This document shows, in pieces, positions 48,398 through 57,145 of a DNA stretch of 64,000 nt. This DNA is from Poseidonibacter parvus (GTDB lineage Bacteria; Campylobacterota; Campylobacteria; Campylobacterales; Arcobacteraceae): the NCBI RefSeq assembly GCF_001956695.1, contig NZ_CP019070.1, positions 2,728,001-2,792,000 of the forward strand. Reading direction: 5' to 3'. Each line of letters begins with the position of its first letter. Position 1 is the first letter of the stretch. Below the pieces are notes generated by a model. The model ran no database searches and was not told where the DNA came from. It saw only the letters and a program-made list of their open reading frames with translations. The translations under genes were made by a program, and so were the position numbers.

Positions 48398-49180
48398 TTA
48401 TTTATGTACATGATATGGAATAATTTTTTCTACACATTTTTGAGAAAATTTAGAATAAATAGAAAAAAACTCATTTAAAGAGTAAACATCTTTGTCAAAA
48501 TGTATATTAAAAGAAATATTATCTTTTGACTTCGCAGCAATTATCCAAAGAGCTTCTGTTACTTTTTTAAGATTATCCGGAACTACAACTTCTAATTCAA
48601 ATTTATCTTTATTCTCTCGTGGAAATTCTATCTTTTTATTTTTAGTTATACTTACTTTTTGATTTAAATCTGGAAGTAGTTTATAAATTTTATCATCATA
48701 TCCTAAAAAGAATATGGCAATATCTGAGTTTTCAGATGCTAGCGTTTGAATAGCCATTTTTTCATTATTATTATATATATTCTTATTTATAGTAGTTTTT
48801 AATACTAGATCTGTTTCCTTTTCTTTTATTAATACATCAGCTTTAATTTTTACATTATATTCAGGAATAGGTGCAGTATTTTTGTCTTTTTGATATTGAG
48901 TAAGAGGTAACCATTCTATCTTTTCATTTAAAATAATACCACTAGAATAACTCTTTATAAACTCAGCTGCTAAACTTCCATCTTTTACTAAAGTATTGGA
49001 ACTTATACTAGTACCATTTGCTTGTTCAATTAGCAAAGACCTAGCTCTTCTTAATGCTAAATTCTTTGCTTCTTCTGCTGTTGAATTTAGAATAGCACTT
49101 GATGCTTCAACTTCAAGGTCATTTAACTGTTTTGCATCAAGGTATAAAATAATTGAAATTAAAATAATTAAATATTTCAT
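48398..49180 (-). CDS. Exported LPP20-like / DUF4384-like protein
   Basis: A 260-residue protein with a signal peptide (about 1-16). Residues of about 22-115 are LPP20/FlgT-N-like: NLALRRARSLLIEQANG, TLVKDGSL, SSGIILNEKIEW. Residues of about 120-215 resemble DUF4384, with TTINKNIYNNNEKMAI, SDIAIFFLGYDDKIYKLLPD and an IEFPRE strand. DUF4384 domains are known to accompany caspase-family proteases in bacteria, and here the gene diverges from two of them over 82 bp. It heads the operon with the lipoprotein and SulP pair. The role, perhaps a partner or sensor of the proteases, is inferred. Confidence 0.72.
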   Translation of the reverse strand: MKYLIILISIILYLDAKQLNDLEVEASSAILNSTAEEAKNLALRRARSLLIEQANGTSISSNTLVKDGSLAAEFIKSYSSGIILNEKIEWLPLTQYQKDKNTAPIPEYNVKIKADVLIKEKETDLVLKTTINKNIYNNNEKMAIQTLASENSDIAIFFLGYDDKIYKLLPDLNQKVSITKNKKIEFPRENKDKFELEVVVPDNLKKVTEALWIIAAKSKDNISFNIHFDKDVYSLNEFFSIYSKFSQKCVEKIIPYHVHK

Positions 49181-49262
49181 TATATTCCTAAATTAAAATT
49201 TTAATCATTATATATACATTTAATTTAAAAATAACTATAATTTATTTCTTAGGAGAATAATA
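49181..49262. promoter_or_regulatory. Divergent promoter region, SulP operon / caspase genes
   Basis: An 82-bp A/T-rich gap between the divergent DUF4384-like and ankyrin-caspase genes. ACTATAATTTA on the plus strand holds a -10-like TATAAT about 30 bp before the caspase start, and TTAGGAGAA is its ribosome site. Shared control of both operons is inferred from the short gap. Confidence 0.5.
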
Positions 49263-51233
49263 ATGAAACATTTACTACTGCTTTTGATTACATTTAGTTT
49301 ATATGCAAACAATACATGTAACAATTTACTTAAAAAACTTGATAATTATACAGATGAGGGGAAAAAAGTATTCAAAGTCTTAAAAGAATATAAAACCAAA
49401 GGATGTAATTTTGATTTTAATGGGGAACCCATTCTTTATGAAATTGCTCGCTTTCATCGTAATTTTCGTGATGATGTTTTTTTTGAAAAAGTTGTACATT
49501 TTATCGTAGAAAATGGTGCTGATATTAATAACCATGAGAAAGATGGTCACGAAACAATACTACATAGAATTAAATATATGGAGAATAAGAAAATTCGATA
49601 TAGATTATTTAGATATCTAATTGAAAAAGGATTAGATATTGATAAAGTTAAAGAGGACCAAATCACATATGCAAGTATCTTAAGTGACTATTCTGAATAT
49701 GTCTATCAAGAAGACTCAATACAAAGAGAAGAATATACACAAAATGGTTCTTACCTTGGAAGCTATAATACTGATGAATATTGGCATGATCTAGATATAT
49801 TAGAATTGTTAATTAAAAATTCAAAGAATTTAGATATAAAGGCATATGCTTTAACAAAATTTCCTATATCTCCTAGTAATAATGATAAAAATTCTGTAAA
49901 GAGTAGCCAGAATATAGAGAGAATTCAAAATCTTTTTTTTAAAGAAGGATTCAATCCGAATCTAAAAGAAGAATCAGGTACAACTATATTTAGTAATTTA
50001 TTCTATAAAGATATAAATAAAACTAAAGAAGGCTTTATAAAAAGGTTAATCAAGTATGGATTTGATATAAACACTCCAATATTTTACAATAAAGAAACAC
50101 TCTTAACATTTATAATTAGAGAAAAGAAAAAAACATGGTTTAATTTTATAAAAAGTTTAAAAATAGATGTAAATACACAAAATAGATGGAAGCAAACAGC
50201 ATTAATGCTTGCATCTAAATACAACAATGAAGAACTTTTTAATTATATATTAACACAGAGTCCAGATGTAAATATGAAAGATCATAATGGCGATTCATGT
50301 CTAATGTATGCCGTAAATAATAATAGATATTACATGACAAAAAAACTAATTGAATTAGGAGCAGATACCAAACCAATTAATAACAAAGGTTTTAATGCAC
50401 TTGATATGGCTACTAATCATAACAATAAAAATATACAAAAATTAATAAAAAGTGGAGTATCTGGTAAACAAACAGGTATTGATAAACTTTTAGCTAAAAA
50501 AGCTACAACTCCTAACTATAATTCTTTTGCATTAATAATTGGAGTAAATAAATATTTAAATGAAACAGCAGTTGAATATGCAGATAATTCAGCTAAATCT
50601 TTCGCCCTTCTATCCCAAAATGTTCTTGGGATTCCTAAAGAAAACATTATTATGCTTACCAATGAAAGAGCTACAAGTGGACAGATTAAAAGTAACATTC
50701 AATTAATTAGTCAATTAGTTGAAGAGGGGAATAAATTATACTTCTTCTATGCAGGGCATGGTGTACCAGGAAAATCTGGTGAAACATACATCTTACCCTC
50801 AGATATGAAAGCTGATAATATAGAACTTGAAAGTCAACTTTCAATTAAAAATATTTATAAAACATTTGTTTCATCACCTGCGAAAGAAGTTTTAGTATTT
50901 ATGGATAGTTGTTTTAGTGGAAAAGACGATTCTGGTAGTTTACTTTATAAAGGTGTTGCTCCTATTCTTAAAACAAAGAAGAATATTATTGATAAAAACA
51001 AACTATCAGTTTTTAGTGCTGGTTCATCTTCTGATTTTGCAAATCAATATGTTGATGAAGAGCAAAGATTGTTTAGTTATTACTTGATGAAAGGGATGTT
51101 AGAAGGTAAAAGTAACTCTAGTGAATTATCAAACTATATAAAAATAAATGTTAAAAGAAAGTCTCTTAGACTTGGACTAAGTTACAAACAAATACCTCAA
51201 TATGAGGGAAAAGAAAATTTAATTATATATTAA
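49263..51233 (+). CDS. Exported ankyrin-repeat caspase-family protease
   Basis: A 656-residue protein with a signal peptide (MKHLLLLLITFSLYA). Residues of about 30-410 hold ankyrin-like repeats (HFIVENGADIN, LMLASKYNNEELFNYIL, LMYAVNNNRYYMTKKLIELG, ALDMATNHNN). The C-terminal domain (about 422-656) is a peptidase C14 caspase/metacaspase fold: SFALIIGVNKY, catalytic His499 in YAGHGVPG and Cys550 in MDSCFSG, GETYILPSD between, and FSYYLMKGM. Metacaspase-like enzymes usually cut after Arg or Lys; specificity here is unknown. Probably periplasmic. Followed after 26 bp by a second caspase gene. Confidence 0.9.
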   Translation: MKHLLLLLITFSLYANNTCNNLLKKLDNYTDEGKKVFKVLKEYKTKGCNFDFNGEPILYEIARFHRNFRDDVFFEKVVHFIVENGADINNHEKDGHETILHRIKYMENKKIRYRLFRYLIEKGLDIDKVKEDQITYASILSDYSEYVYQEDSIQREEYTQNGSYLGSYNTDEYWHDLDILELLIKNSKNLDIKAYALTKFPISPSNNDKNSVKSSQNIERIQNLFFKEGFNPNLKEESGTTIFSNLFYKDINKTKEGFIKRLIKYGFDINTPIFYNKETLLTFIIREKKKTWFNFIKSLKIDVNTQNRWKQTALMLASKYNNEELFNYILTQSPDVNMKDHNGDSCLMYAVNNNRYYMTKKLIELGADTKPINNKGFNALDMATNHNNKNIQKLIKSGVSGKQTGIDKLLAKKATTPNYNSFALIIGVNKYLNETAVEYADNSAKSFALLSQNVLGIPKENIIMLTNERATSGQIKSNIQLISQLVEEGNKLYFFYAGHGVPGKSGETYILPSDMKADNIELESQLSIKNIYKTFVSSPAKEVLVFMDSCFSGKDDSGSLLYKGVAPILKTKKNIIDKNKLSVFSAGSSSDFANQYVDEEQRLFSYYLMKGMLEGKSNSSELSNYIKINVKRKSLRLGLSYKQIPQYEGKENLIIY

Positions 51234-51259
51234 GAACAAAGGAACAAAAAAGATTACCT

Positions 51260-52369
51260 ATGAAAAAAATTAAAAATATTCTACTTATAATTCTAATTGC
51301 TTTATTTATGTCAAATTGTTCAGAACAAGCTATGACACTAGAACAAAAAAATGCATATTTAAAAAAACATGCTAAAAAATATAATGAAAATGAAGCAAAA
51401 AAACTTAATATAACTCTTGATGAACTAGAAATATATAGAGAAGAATCTAAGAAGCTAGGATTAACCCTCTATCAATATCAAGATAAGTTAAAGACAGAAG
51501 AAAGAGATAAATTACTTATGGAAACATTAAATAATATTAAATCTAATAACACAAAACAGTATACAAATATAAACCAAAATGATTTAATAAAAGAACAATA
51601 TAATGCATCTATAAAATCTAAATATACATTTAAAAATAGATCTAAAAAAAGCTATGATTCTTTTGCTTTAGTTATTGGAATTAATGACTATAAACAAAAT
51701 ACTTCAGTTGAATTTGCAGATTTATCAGCCTTAGCATTTCAAGATTTAGCAACGCAAACTTTTGGTGTTCCTAAAGAAAATGTAATAACTTTACTAAATG
51801 ATGAAGCGACATCAGGACAATTAAAATCAAAAATAGAGTTAATCAAAGAATTAGCAGATTCAAATGGTAATTTATATATCTATTTTGCAGGGCATGGTGT
51901 TCCTGGAAAAGATGGTAATACATATGTTTTACCAAATGATATGAGTGCAGATAGTATTCATTTAGAACCTAATTTACAATTAAATAAAATCTATTCAAAG
52001 TTATCTAAATCAAATGCTAAAAACGTATTTGTTTTTATGGATAGTTGTTTTAGTGGAAAAGATGATAAAGGTGAATTACTTTATAAAGGAGTTGCACCTA
52101 TTCTAAAAAGAAATAAAGAAAACTCTATAAATCAGAAATTAACTATTATCACTGCTGGTGGAGCGAATGACTTTGCAAATGATTATAAAGATGAACAGCA
52201 AAGACTCTTCTCATACTACTTGATTAAAGAACTTGCTCAAGGTGAAATAGATTTAGAGAAGGTTTATGCAACTATAAAAAACAAGGTTAAAAGAACTTCT
52301 TTAATGAAGGGAATTGGATATAAACAAGTTCCTCAAATACATGGGAATAAACAAATATCTTTATATTAG
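51260..52369 (+). CDS. Caspase-family protease, probable lipoprotein
   Basis: A 369-residue protein. The leader KNILLIILIALFMSNC suggests a lipoprotein (Cys at about 20, slightly unusual lipobox). Residues of about 25-125 are a helical, Lys/Glu-rich stalk. The C14 domain (about 132-369) has His212 in FAGHGVPG and Cys263 in MDSCFSG, both intact, and is closely similar to the upstream protein, with near-identical DNA around the catalytic codons. Both end with a K+-rich segment and a YKQ-P-Q motif. Same operon as the ankyrin caspase. Substrates unknown. Confidence 0.88.
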   Translation: MKKIKNILLIILIALFMSNCSEQAMTLEQKNAYLKKHAKKYNENEAKKLNITLDELEIYREESKKLGLTLYQYQDKLKTEERDKLLMETLNNIKSNNTKQYTNINQNDLIKEQYNASIKSKYTFKNRSKKSYDSFALVIGINDYKQNTSVEFADLSALAFQDLATQTFGVPKENVITLLNDEATSGQLKSKIELIKELADSNGNLYIYFAGHGVPGKDGNTYVLPNDMSADSIHLEPNLQLNKIYSKLSKSNAKNVFVFMDSCFSGKDDKGELLYKGVAPILKRNKENSINQKLTIITAGGANDFANDYKDEQQRLFSYYLIKELAQGEIDLEKVYATIKNKVKRTSLMKGIGYKQVPQIHGNKQISLY

Positions 52370-52440
52370 AATAACGATGACTATGTACAATAAGAATTTA
52401 ATAGATTAAGAGCTTAAAAGAAAAATCTATAAATATATAA

Positions 52441-52493
52441 ACCTTTGTTTTAAAATATTTAACTATAATATCAATAAATTATAAAACAAAGGT
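52441..52493. promoter_or_regulatory. Inverted repeat around the queH promoter and RBS
   Basis: Perfect 12-bp arms ACCTTTGTTTTA (52441-52452) and TAAAACAAAGGT (52482-52493) are separated by 29 bp that contain TATAAT (52464-52469). The right arm includes the AAAGG ribosome site of queH. It could be an operator flanking the -10, or, if transcription starts further upstream, a hairpin that hides the ribosome site. Confidence 0.5.
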
Positions 52494-52499
52494 CGTTTT

Positions 52500-53573
52500 T
52501 TGTTAGTTCATATTTGTTGTGCAGTCGATAGTCACTATTTTTTAGAAAGAGTTCAAGAAGAGTATCCAGATGAAACTCTAGTAGGTTTTTTTTATGACCC
52601 TAATATTCATCCTTATAGCGAGTATCGTTTAAGATACTTAGATGTAGAGTACTCATGCCAAAAGCTTGGTATTGAGCTTATTGAAGGTCCTTATAATCTA
52701 GAAGAGTGGCTTAAAAAAGTAAAAGGTATGGAGCATCTTCCTGAAAAAGGTGATAGATGTACAGTTTGTTATGATGATAGACTTGATAATACAGTTGCTA
52801 AAGCAAAAGAGTTAGGTCACGATAAATTTACTACAACTCTTCTAATCTCTCCTAAAAAATCTCAAGAAAAGCTTGATATTATAGGTCATAACTTAGAAAA
52901 ACTTCATGGAATTGAGTTTATTTACAGAGATTATAAAGCTGGTAATGGTGCAGAAATTCAAGGTAAAAAGGTAAAAGAAAACTCTTTGTATAGACAAAAC
53001 TATTGTGGTTGTTTATTTGGTTTATCAGCACAAAGAGAAGCACAAGATAAAATAATGGATGAAATGTTTAATCCAATTTCAAATCAAATATTACCTGAAT
53101 CAATTGAAGAGCGATTAGAACTTTATAAAAAGAGAAATACTCTTGAAACAAGTGGTGAAAAGTACAAAATAGTTAAACATAGATTTTTAAACTATAGACT
53201 TTTAAGTGCCCGAGTTAAAGTAGCTAAACAAACTGTTCCATCGTATATTTTACCATACTCAATGATAAATAGAAACAAAACAAATGGAAGAATTGAGTAT
53301 GAAAAAGATGGAATAAACTATTTAAATAGAGATGAATTAAAAATTATTTCTCTTGAAAAGTTTAATGCACTTGCAAATAGTAGCTATAAAAATGTAAAAG
53401 AATTAATGTACCTACCTCCATCATTTGATGAAGAATTACAAGTGCGTTCAAAGATTTTAAAAAGTGCTTTTAATCTAAGTTCCATCATAGTTTTAGATGA
53501 AATTATAGACGCAAAATATGAGATTGAACTAAATGCTGAAACTTACGATGACGTAAGAGAGGAAATCGTATGA
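52500..53573 (+). CDS. queH: Epoxyqueuosine reductase QueH
   Basis: Converts epoxyqueuosine to queuosine in tRNA. The QueH (formerly DUF208) signature cysteines are visible: HICCA at residues 4-8, RCTVCYDDRL near residue 81, and YCGCLFGL near residue 161. It has 357 residues; the part after about 180 is a longer C-terminal region than in minimal QueH proteins. The start is TTG at 52500, with AAAGG seven bases before it, and an in-frame stop just upstream excludes a longer form. Overlaps lpxB by 4 bp. Confidence 0.88.
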   Translation: MLVHICCAVDSHYFLERVQEEYPDETLVGFFYDPNIHPYSEYRLRYLDVEYSCQKLGIELIEGPYNLEEWLKKVKGMEHLPEKGDRCTVCYDDRLDNTVAKAKELGHDKFTTTLLISPKKSQEKLDIIGHNLEKLHGIEFIYRDYKAGNGAEIQGKKVKENSLYRQNYCGCLFGLSAQREAQDKIMDEMFNPISNQILPESIEERLELYKKRNTLETSGEKYKIVKHRFLNYRLLSARVKVAKQTVPSYILPYSMINRNKTNGRIEYEKDGINYLNRDELKIISLEKFNALANSSYKNVKELMYLPPSFDEELQVRSKILKSAFNLSSIIVLDEIIDAKYEIELNAETYDDVREEIV

Positions 53574-54613
53574 AACTTTTAGTTTGTGCAATGGAGACAT
53601 CTTCTAATATTCATTTAAAAGAGTTAAAAAAACATTTTAATGATGATATTGAAATGGTAGGTGTTTTTGATAAAGAACTTGGAAATCCTTTATATGATTT
53701 AACAGCACTTGCTATTATGGGAATAGTTGATGCATTAAAAAAACTAAGATTTTTCTTTAAACTTCGAGATGAATTAGTAGAACTAGCAAGTGATTGTGAT
53801 AAAGTTTTATTAATGGATTCATCAGGCTTTAATTTACCTCTTGCAAAAAAACTAAAAGCAACTTATCCAAATAAAGAAATAATTTATTATATTCTACCTC
53901 AAGCTTGGGCTTGGAAGCAAGGAAGAGTTAAAAAACTAGAAGAATATTGTTCTAAACTTTGTTCAATTATTCCTTTTGAAAGTTCAATTTATAATGATAA
54001 AGAAAAAATTACTTATGTAGGTCATCCTTTGCTTGATGAAATTCATAACTTTAAAAAAGAACTAACAAAAAGTGGAAAAATTGCTTTCATGCCAGGAAGT
54101 AGAAAAACTGAAATAAAAAATCATATGCCAATTTTTAGAGAACTTGCTAAAAAAATTCCAAATAAAGAACATATCTTAATTATTCCCCAAAAATTTGACA
54201 AAGAATATATTACAAAAACTTATGGAGATATAAGTGATTTTACAATCTCAACTAAAGCGCATGAAACACTTCAAGAAGCTGAGTATGGTTTTATTTGTTC
54301 AGGAACAGCAACACTTGAAGCAGCTTTAATTGGAACTCCTTTCACACTTTCTTATATTGCAAAGAAAATTGACTATTTTATTGGTTCACGATTTGTTAAA
54401 CTTTCTCATGTAGGATTAGCGAATATTTTCTTTGAAAAAATGGGAAAAGAAGAAATTCATAAAGAATTCTTACAAGAAAACGTAAGTGTAGAAAATCTTT
54501 TACATGACTATAATACTATGGATAAAAAATTATTTTTTGAAAACTCTCAAATATTGCGAGAATACTTACAAAATGGAAGTTCCAAAAATGTTGCAAGCAT
54601 AATTCAAAACTAA
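53570..54613 (+). CDS. lpxB: Lipid-A-disaccharide synthase
   Basis: GT19 glycosyltransferase that joins UDP-2,3-diacylglucosamine and lipid X. The 347-residue protein shows METSSNIHLKEL at the N-terminus, MDSSGFNLPLAKKL, YILPQAWAWKQGR, YVGHPLLDEI, FMPGSRKTEI and the nucleotide-site region FICSGTATLEAAL. Coupled to queH by ATGA overlap. Acts at the inner membrane in lipid A synthesis together with the fabZ-lpxA genes downstream. Confidence 0.95.
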   Translation: MKLLVCAMETSSNIHLKELKKHFNDDIEMVGVFDKELGNPLYDLTALAIMGIVDALKKLRFFFKLRDELVELASDCDKVLLMDSSGFNLPLAKKLKATYPNKEIIYYILPQAWAWKQGRVKKLEEYCSKLCSIIPFESSIYNDKEKITYVGHPLLDEIHNFKKELTKSGKIAFMPGSRKTEIKNHMPIFRELAKKIPNKEHILIIPQKFDKEYITKTYGDISDFTISTKAHETLQEAEYGFICSGTATLEAALIGTPFTLSYIAKKIDYFIGSRFVKLSHVGLANIFFEKMGKEEIHKEFLQENVSVENLLHDYNTMDKKLFFENSQILREYLQNGSSKNVASIIQN

Positions 54614-54625
54614 TTTTTTTTTAGA

Positions 54626-54631
54626 TATAAT
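54626..54631 (+). promoter_or_regulatory. Candidate -10 box of the fabZ operon
   Basis: TATAAT inside the short palindrome AGATATAATATCT, 33 bp before fabZ and preceded by a run of T. Likely start of the fabZ-lpxA-clpX-mreB-mreC transcript. Confidence 0.5.
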
Positions 54632-54663
54632 ATCTACCATTAATAAAAAATTTAGGATAATAA

Positions 54664-55107
54664 ATGTTCGATATTACACAAATTCAAGAAATACTTCCTC
54701 ACAGATATCCACTACTACTTGTGGATAGAATCACAGATATGGAATTAAAAAAATCAATCAAAGGTTTTAAAAATATTTCTATTTCAGAACCAGCATTTCA
54801 AGGTCACTTCCCAGGTCATCCAATTTACCCTGGTGTATTAATCTTAGAAGGTATGGCTCAAGCTGGTGGAATCTTAGCTTTAAAAAGCTCTGATTTAAGC
54901 GAAGAAGAAATGAAAAATAAAGTAATTTACTTCATGAGTATTGATAAAGCAAAATTTAGAAATCCTGTTAAACCAGGTGATAGATTAGATTACGAACTTG
55001 AAGTAATCAAAATGAAAAGTACTTTAATGATGTTAAGTGGAAAAGCCTATGTTGATGGTAAGCTAACTGCTGAAGCTGAATTTAAAGCAATGATAGTAGA
55101 TAAATAA
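54664..55107 (+). CDS. fabZ: 3-hydroxyacyl-ACP dehydratase FabZ
   Basis: Hot-dog-fold dehydratase of fatty acid synthesis, 147 residues. [13 protein letters not shown], the catalytic His in [13 protein letters not shown] and the Glu in [10 protein letters not shown] are visible. It precedes lpxA, which draws on the same hydroxyacyl-ACP pool. Confidence 0.97.
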   Translation: MFDITQIQEILPHRYPLLLVDRITDMELKKSIKGFKNISISEPAFQGHFPGHPIYPGVLILEGMAQAGGILALKSSDLSEEEMKNKVIYFMSIDKAKFRNPVKPGDRLDYELEVIKMKSTLMMLSGKAYVDGKLTAEAEFKAMIVDK

Positions 55108-55115
55108 GACCTATC

Positions 55116-55898
55116 ATGAATACTATTCATAAAACTGCAATAATTGAGCAAGGAGCAACTTTAGGTGATAATATCACTATTGGTGCTTATACAATTATTG
55201 GAAAAGATGTAAAAATTGGTGATGGAACGATTGTTGATTCTCATACAGTAATTGAAGGAAAAACAACAATTGGAGAAAATAATCATATTTTCTCACATGC
55301 AGCAATTGGAACAATACCTCAAGATTTAAAATTTAATGGTGAAGATGTAGAACTAATTATTGGAAATAACAATAAAATTAGAGAATTTACACTATTTAAT
55401 CCAGGAACAATAGGTGGTGGATCAATTACTAAAATTGGTGACAACAACTTATTTATGGGTTACACTCATGTTGCACATGATGTAATTATTGGGAATAACT
55501 GTGTATTTGCAAATGGTGCAACGCTTGCAGGTCATGTTGAAGTTGATGACTTTGTAGTAGTTGGTGGATTAACACCAATTCATCAATTTTGTAAAATAGG
55601 AACACATGTAATGGTTGGAGGTGCTTCAGCAGTTGCTCAAGATATTCCTCCATATTGTTTAGTTGAAGGTAATAAAGCAGTATTAAGAGGTCTTAACTTA
55701 AATGGATTAAGAAGAAGATTTAAAGATAGATCTGATATTAATGCAATCAAAAGTGCTTACAAAGCACTATTTGAAGCAGGTAATCCTCTAGCAGATGTTG
55801 CAAAAGAACTACTTGAAACAAGTGAAAATGAACATGTAAAAGAATTAGCAAGTTTTGTAGTAAATACAAAACGTGGTATTCCTTACAATAGAAAATAA
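55116..55898 (+). CDS. lpxA: UDP-GlcNAc acyltransferase
   Basis: First enzyme of lipid A synthesis; 260 residues. A left-handed beta-helix of hexapeptide repeats ([16 protein letters not shown]) fills the first 190 residues, with the catalytic His in [12 protein letters not shown], and the C-terminus is helical. Starts 8 bp after fabZ. Confidence 0.97.
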   Translation: MNTIHKTAIIEQGATLGDNITIGAYTIIGKDVKIGDGTIVDSHTVIEGKTTIGENNHIFSHAAIGTIPQDLKFNGEDVELIIGNNNKIREFTLFNPGTIGGGSITKIGDNNLFMGYTHVAHDVIIGNNCVFANGATLAGHVEVDDFVVVGGLTPIHQFCKIGTHVMVGGASAVAQDIPPYCLVEGNKAVLRGLNLNGLRRRFKDRSDINAIKSAYKALFEAGNPLADVAKELLETSENEHVKELASFVVNTKRGIPYNRK

Positions 55899-55912
55899 GA
55901 AATAGGCAGACA

Positions 55913-57133
55913 ATGAGTAAAATTATATGTGACTTTTGTGGAACAACAGACTCTAAAGATAATCCAGTAATAGCAGGTGATAACGCTTGTATTTGTAAAG
56001 CTTGTGTAACAGCAGCAAATGATATTATGAGTGGAAGTGTTCCAGCACAAGAAAATATTGAAAAAAAAGATGAGCTTCCAAGTAAAGAAGCACTTTTAAG
56101 AACACCTGCACAATTAAAAGCAATTTTAGATGAGTATGTAATTGGTCAAGATACAGCTAAAAAAGTTTTATCAGTTGCAGTTTATAACCACTATAAAAGA
56201 ATTTTTAGACATCATGAAATTGATGATGATACGGAGTTAAATAAATCGAATGTTTTATTAATTGGACCAACAGGTTCAGGTAAAACTTTATTAGCTCAAA
56301 CAATTTCTAAATATCTTGATGTTCCTTTAGCAATTGCTGATGCAACTTCTTTAACAGAAGCAGGATACGTTGGTGATGATGTTGAAAATGTTGTAACAAG
56401 ACTTGTTCAAGCAGCAGGTGGAGATATTGAAAAAGCTCAAAGAGGTATTATCTTTATTGATGAAGTTGATAAAGTAGCAAGAATGAGTGAAAATAGATCA
56501 ATCACTAGAGATGTTTCAGGTGAAGGAGTACAGCAAGCCTTACTTAAAATAGTTGAAGGTGCAACAATTAATGTTCCTGCAAAAGGTGGAAGAAAACACC
56601 CAGGTCAAGAAGCATTACAAGTTGATACTACAAATATTTTATTTGTTTGTGGGGGAGCATTTGACGGTCTTGAAGATATAATCAAGAAAAAAGAAGGTGC
56701 AAATGTACTTGGTTTTAACCATGAAGCAAAAAGTAAGAAAAAAGATAAAGATATTGTTTCAAAAGTAGAAGCTGATGATTTAGTTAAATATGGTTTAATT
56801 CCAGAATTAATTGGTCGACTTCATATGATAGCAACTTTAAATGAAATTACAGAAGATGATATGGTTCATATTTTAACTGAACCTAAAAATGCATTAATCA
56901 AACAATATATTAAATTATTCGAAATGGATGATGTAACTTTAAAATTTGAAAAAGCAGCTTTAAAGGAACTTGCAAGACTTGCAATTGAAAGAAAAACAGG
57001 TGCAAGAGGATTACGTTCTATTTTAGAAGACATCATGCTTGATATTATGTTTGATCTTCCAAATTATAAAAATAAAACTATTACAATTACGAAAGATGTG
57101 GTTCTTAAAACAAAAGAACCAAAAGTTGCATAA
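55913..57133 (+). CDS. clpX: ClpXP unfoldase subunit ClpX
   Basis: AAA+ unfoldase that feeds substrates to ClpP; 406 residues. The N-terminal zinc finger has Cys at 6, 9 and 28, 31 (CDFCG...CICKAC). Walker A is [10 protein letters not shown], the pore loop is GYVGDD, Walker B is IIFIDEVDK, and the ClpP-docking loop reads LGF within VLGFNHEAK. The gene lies between lpxA and mreB as in other Campylobacterota. Confidence 0.97.
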   Translation: MSKIICDFCGTTDSKDNPVIAGDNACICKACVTAANDIMSGSVPAQENIEKKDELPSKEALLRTPAQLKAILDEYVIGQDTAKKVLSVAVYNHYKRIFRHHEIDDDTELNKSNVLLIGPTGSGKTLLAQTISKYLDVPLAIADATSLTEAGYVGDDVENVVTRLVQAAGGDIEKAQRGIIFIDEVDKVARMSENRSITRDVSGEGVQQALLKIVEGATINVPAKGGRKHPGQEALQVDTTNILFVCGGAFDGLEDIIKKKEGANVLGFNHEAKSKKKDKDIVSKVEADDLVKYGLIPELIGRLHMIATLNEITEDDMVHILTEPKNALIKQYIKLFEMDDVTLKFEKAALKELARLAIERKTGARGLRSILEDIMLDIMFDLPNYKNKTITITKDVVLKTKEPKVA

Positions 57134-57145
57134 AAAGGATGATAT

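Noticed and set aside
36424-52369. Prophage or integrative element
   Set aside because: No integrase, phage structural gene, attachment repeats or tRNA border was found; base use is similar to the neighbours.
49263-52369. Cytoplasmic caspase-based phage defence system
   Set aside because: Both proteases carry export signals and lack the usual cytoplasmic sensor partners of such systems.
52370-52499. preQ1 riboswitch before queH
   Set aside because: The short C-rich loop and A-rich tail pattern of preQ1 aptamers is not present; only the inverted repeat is seen.
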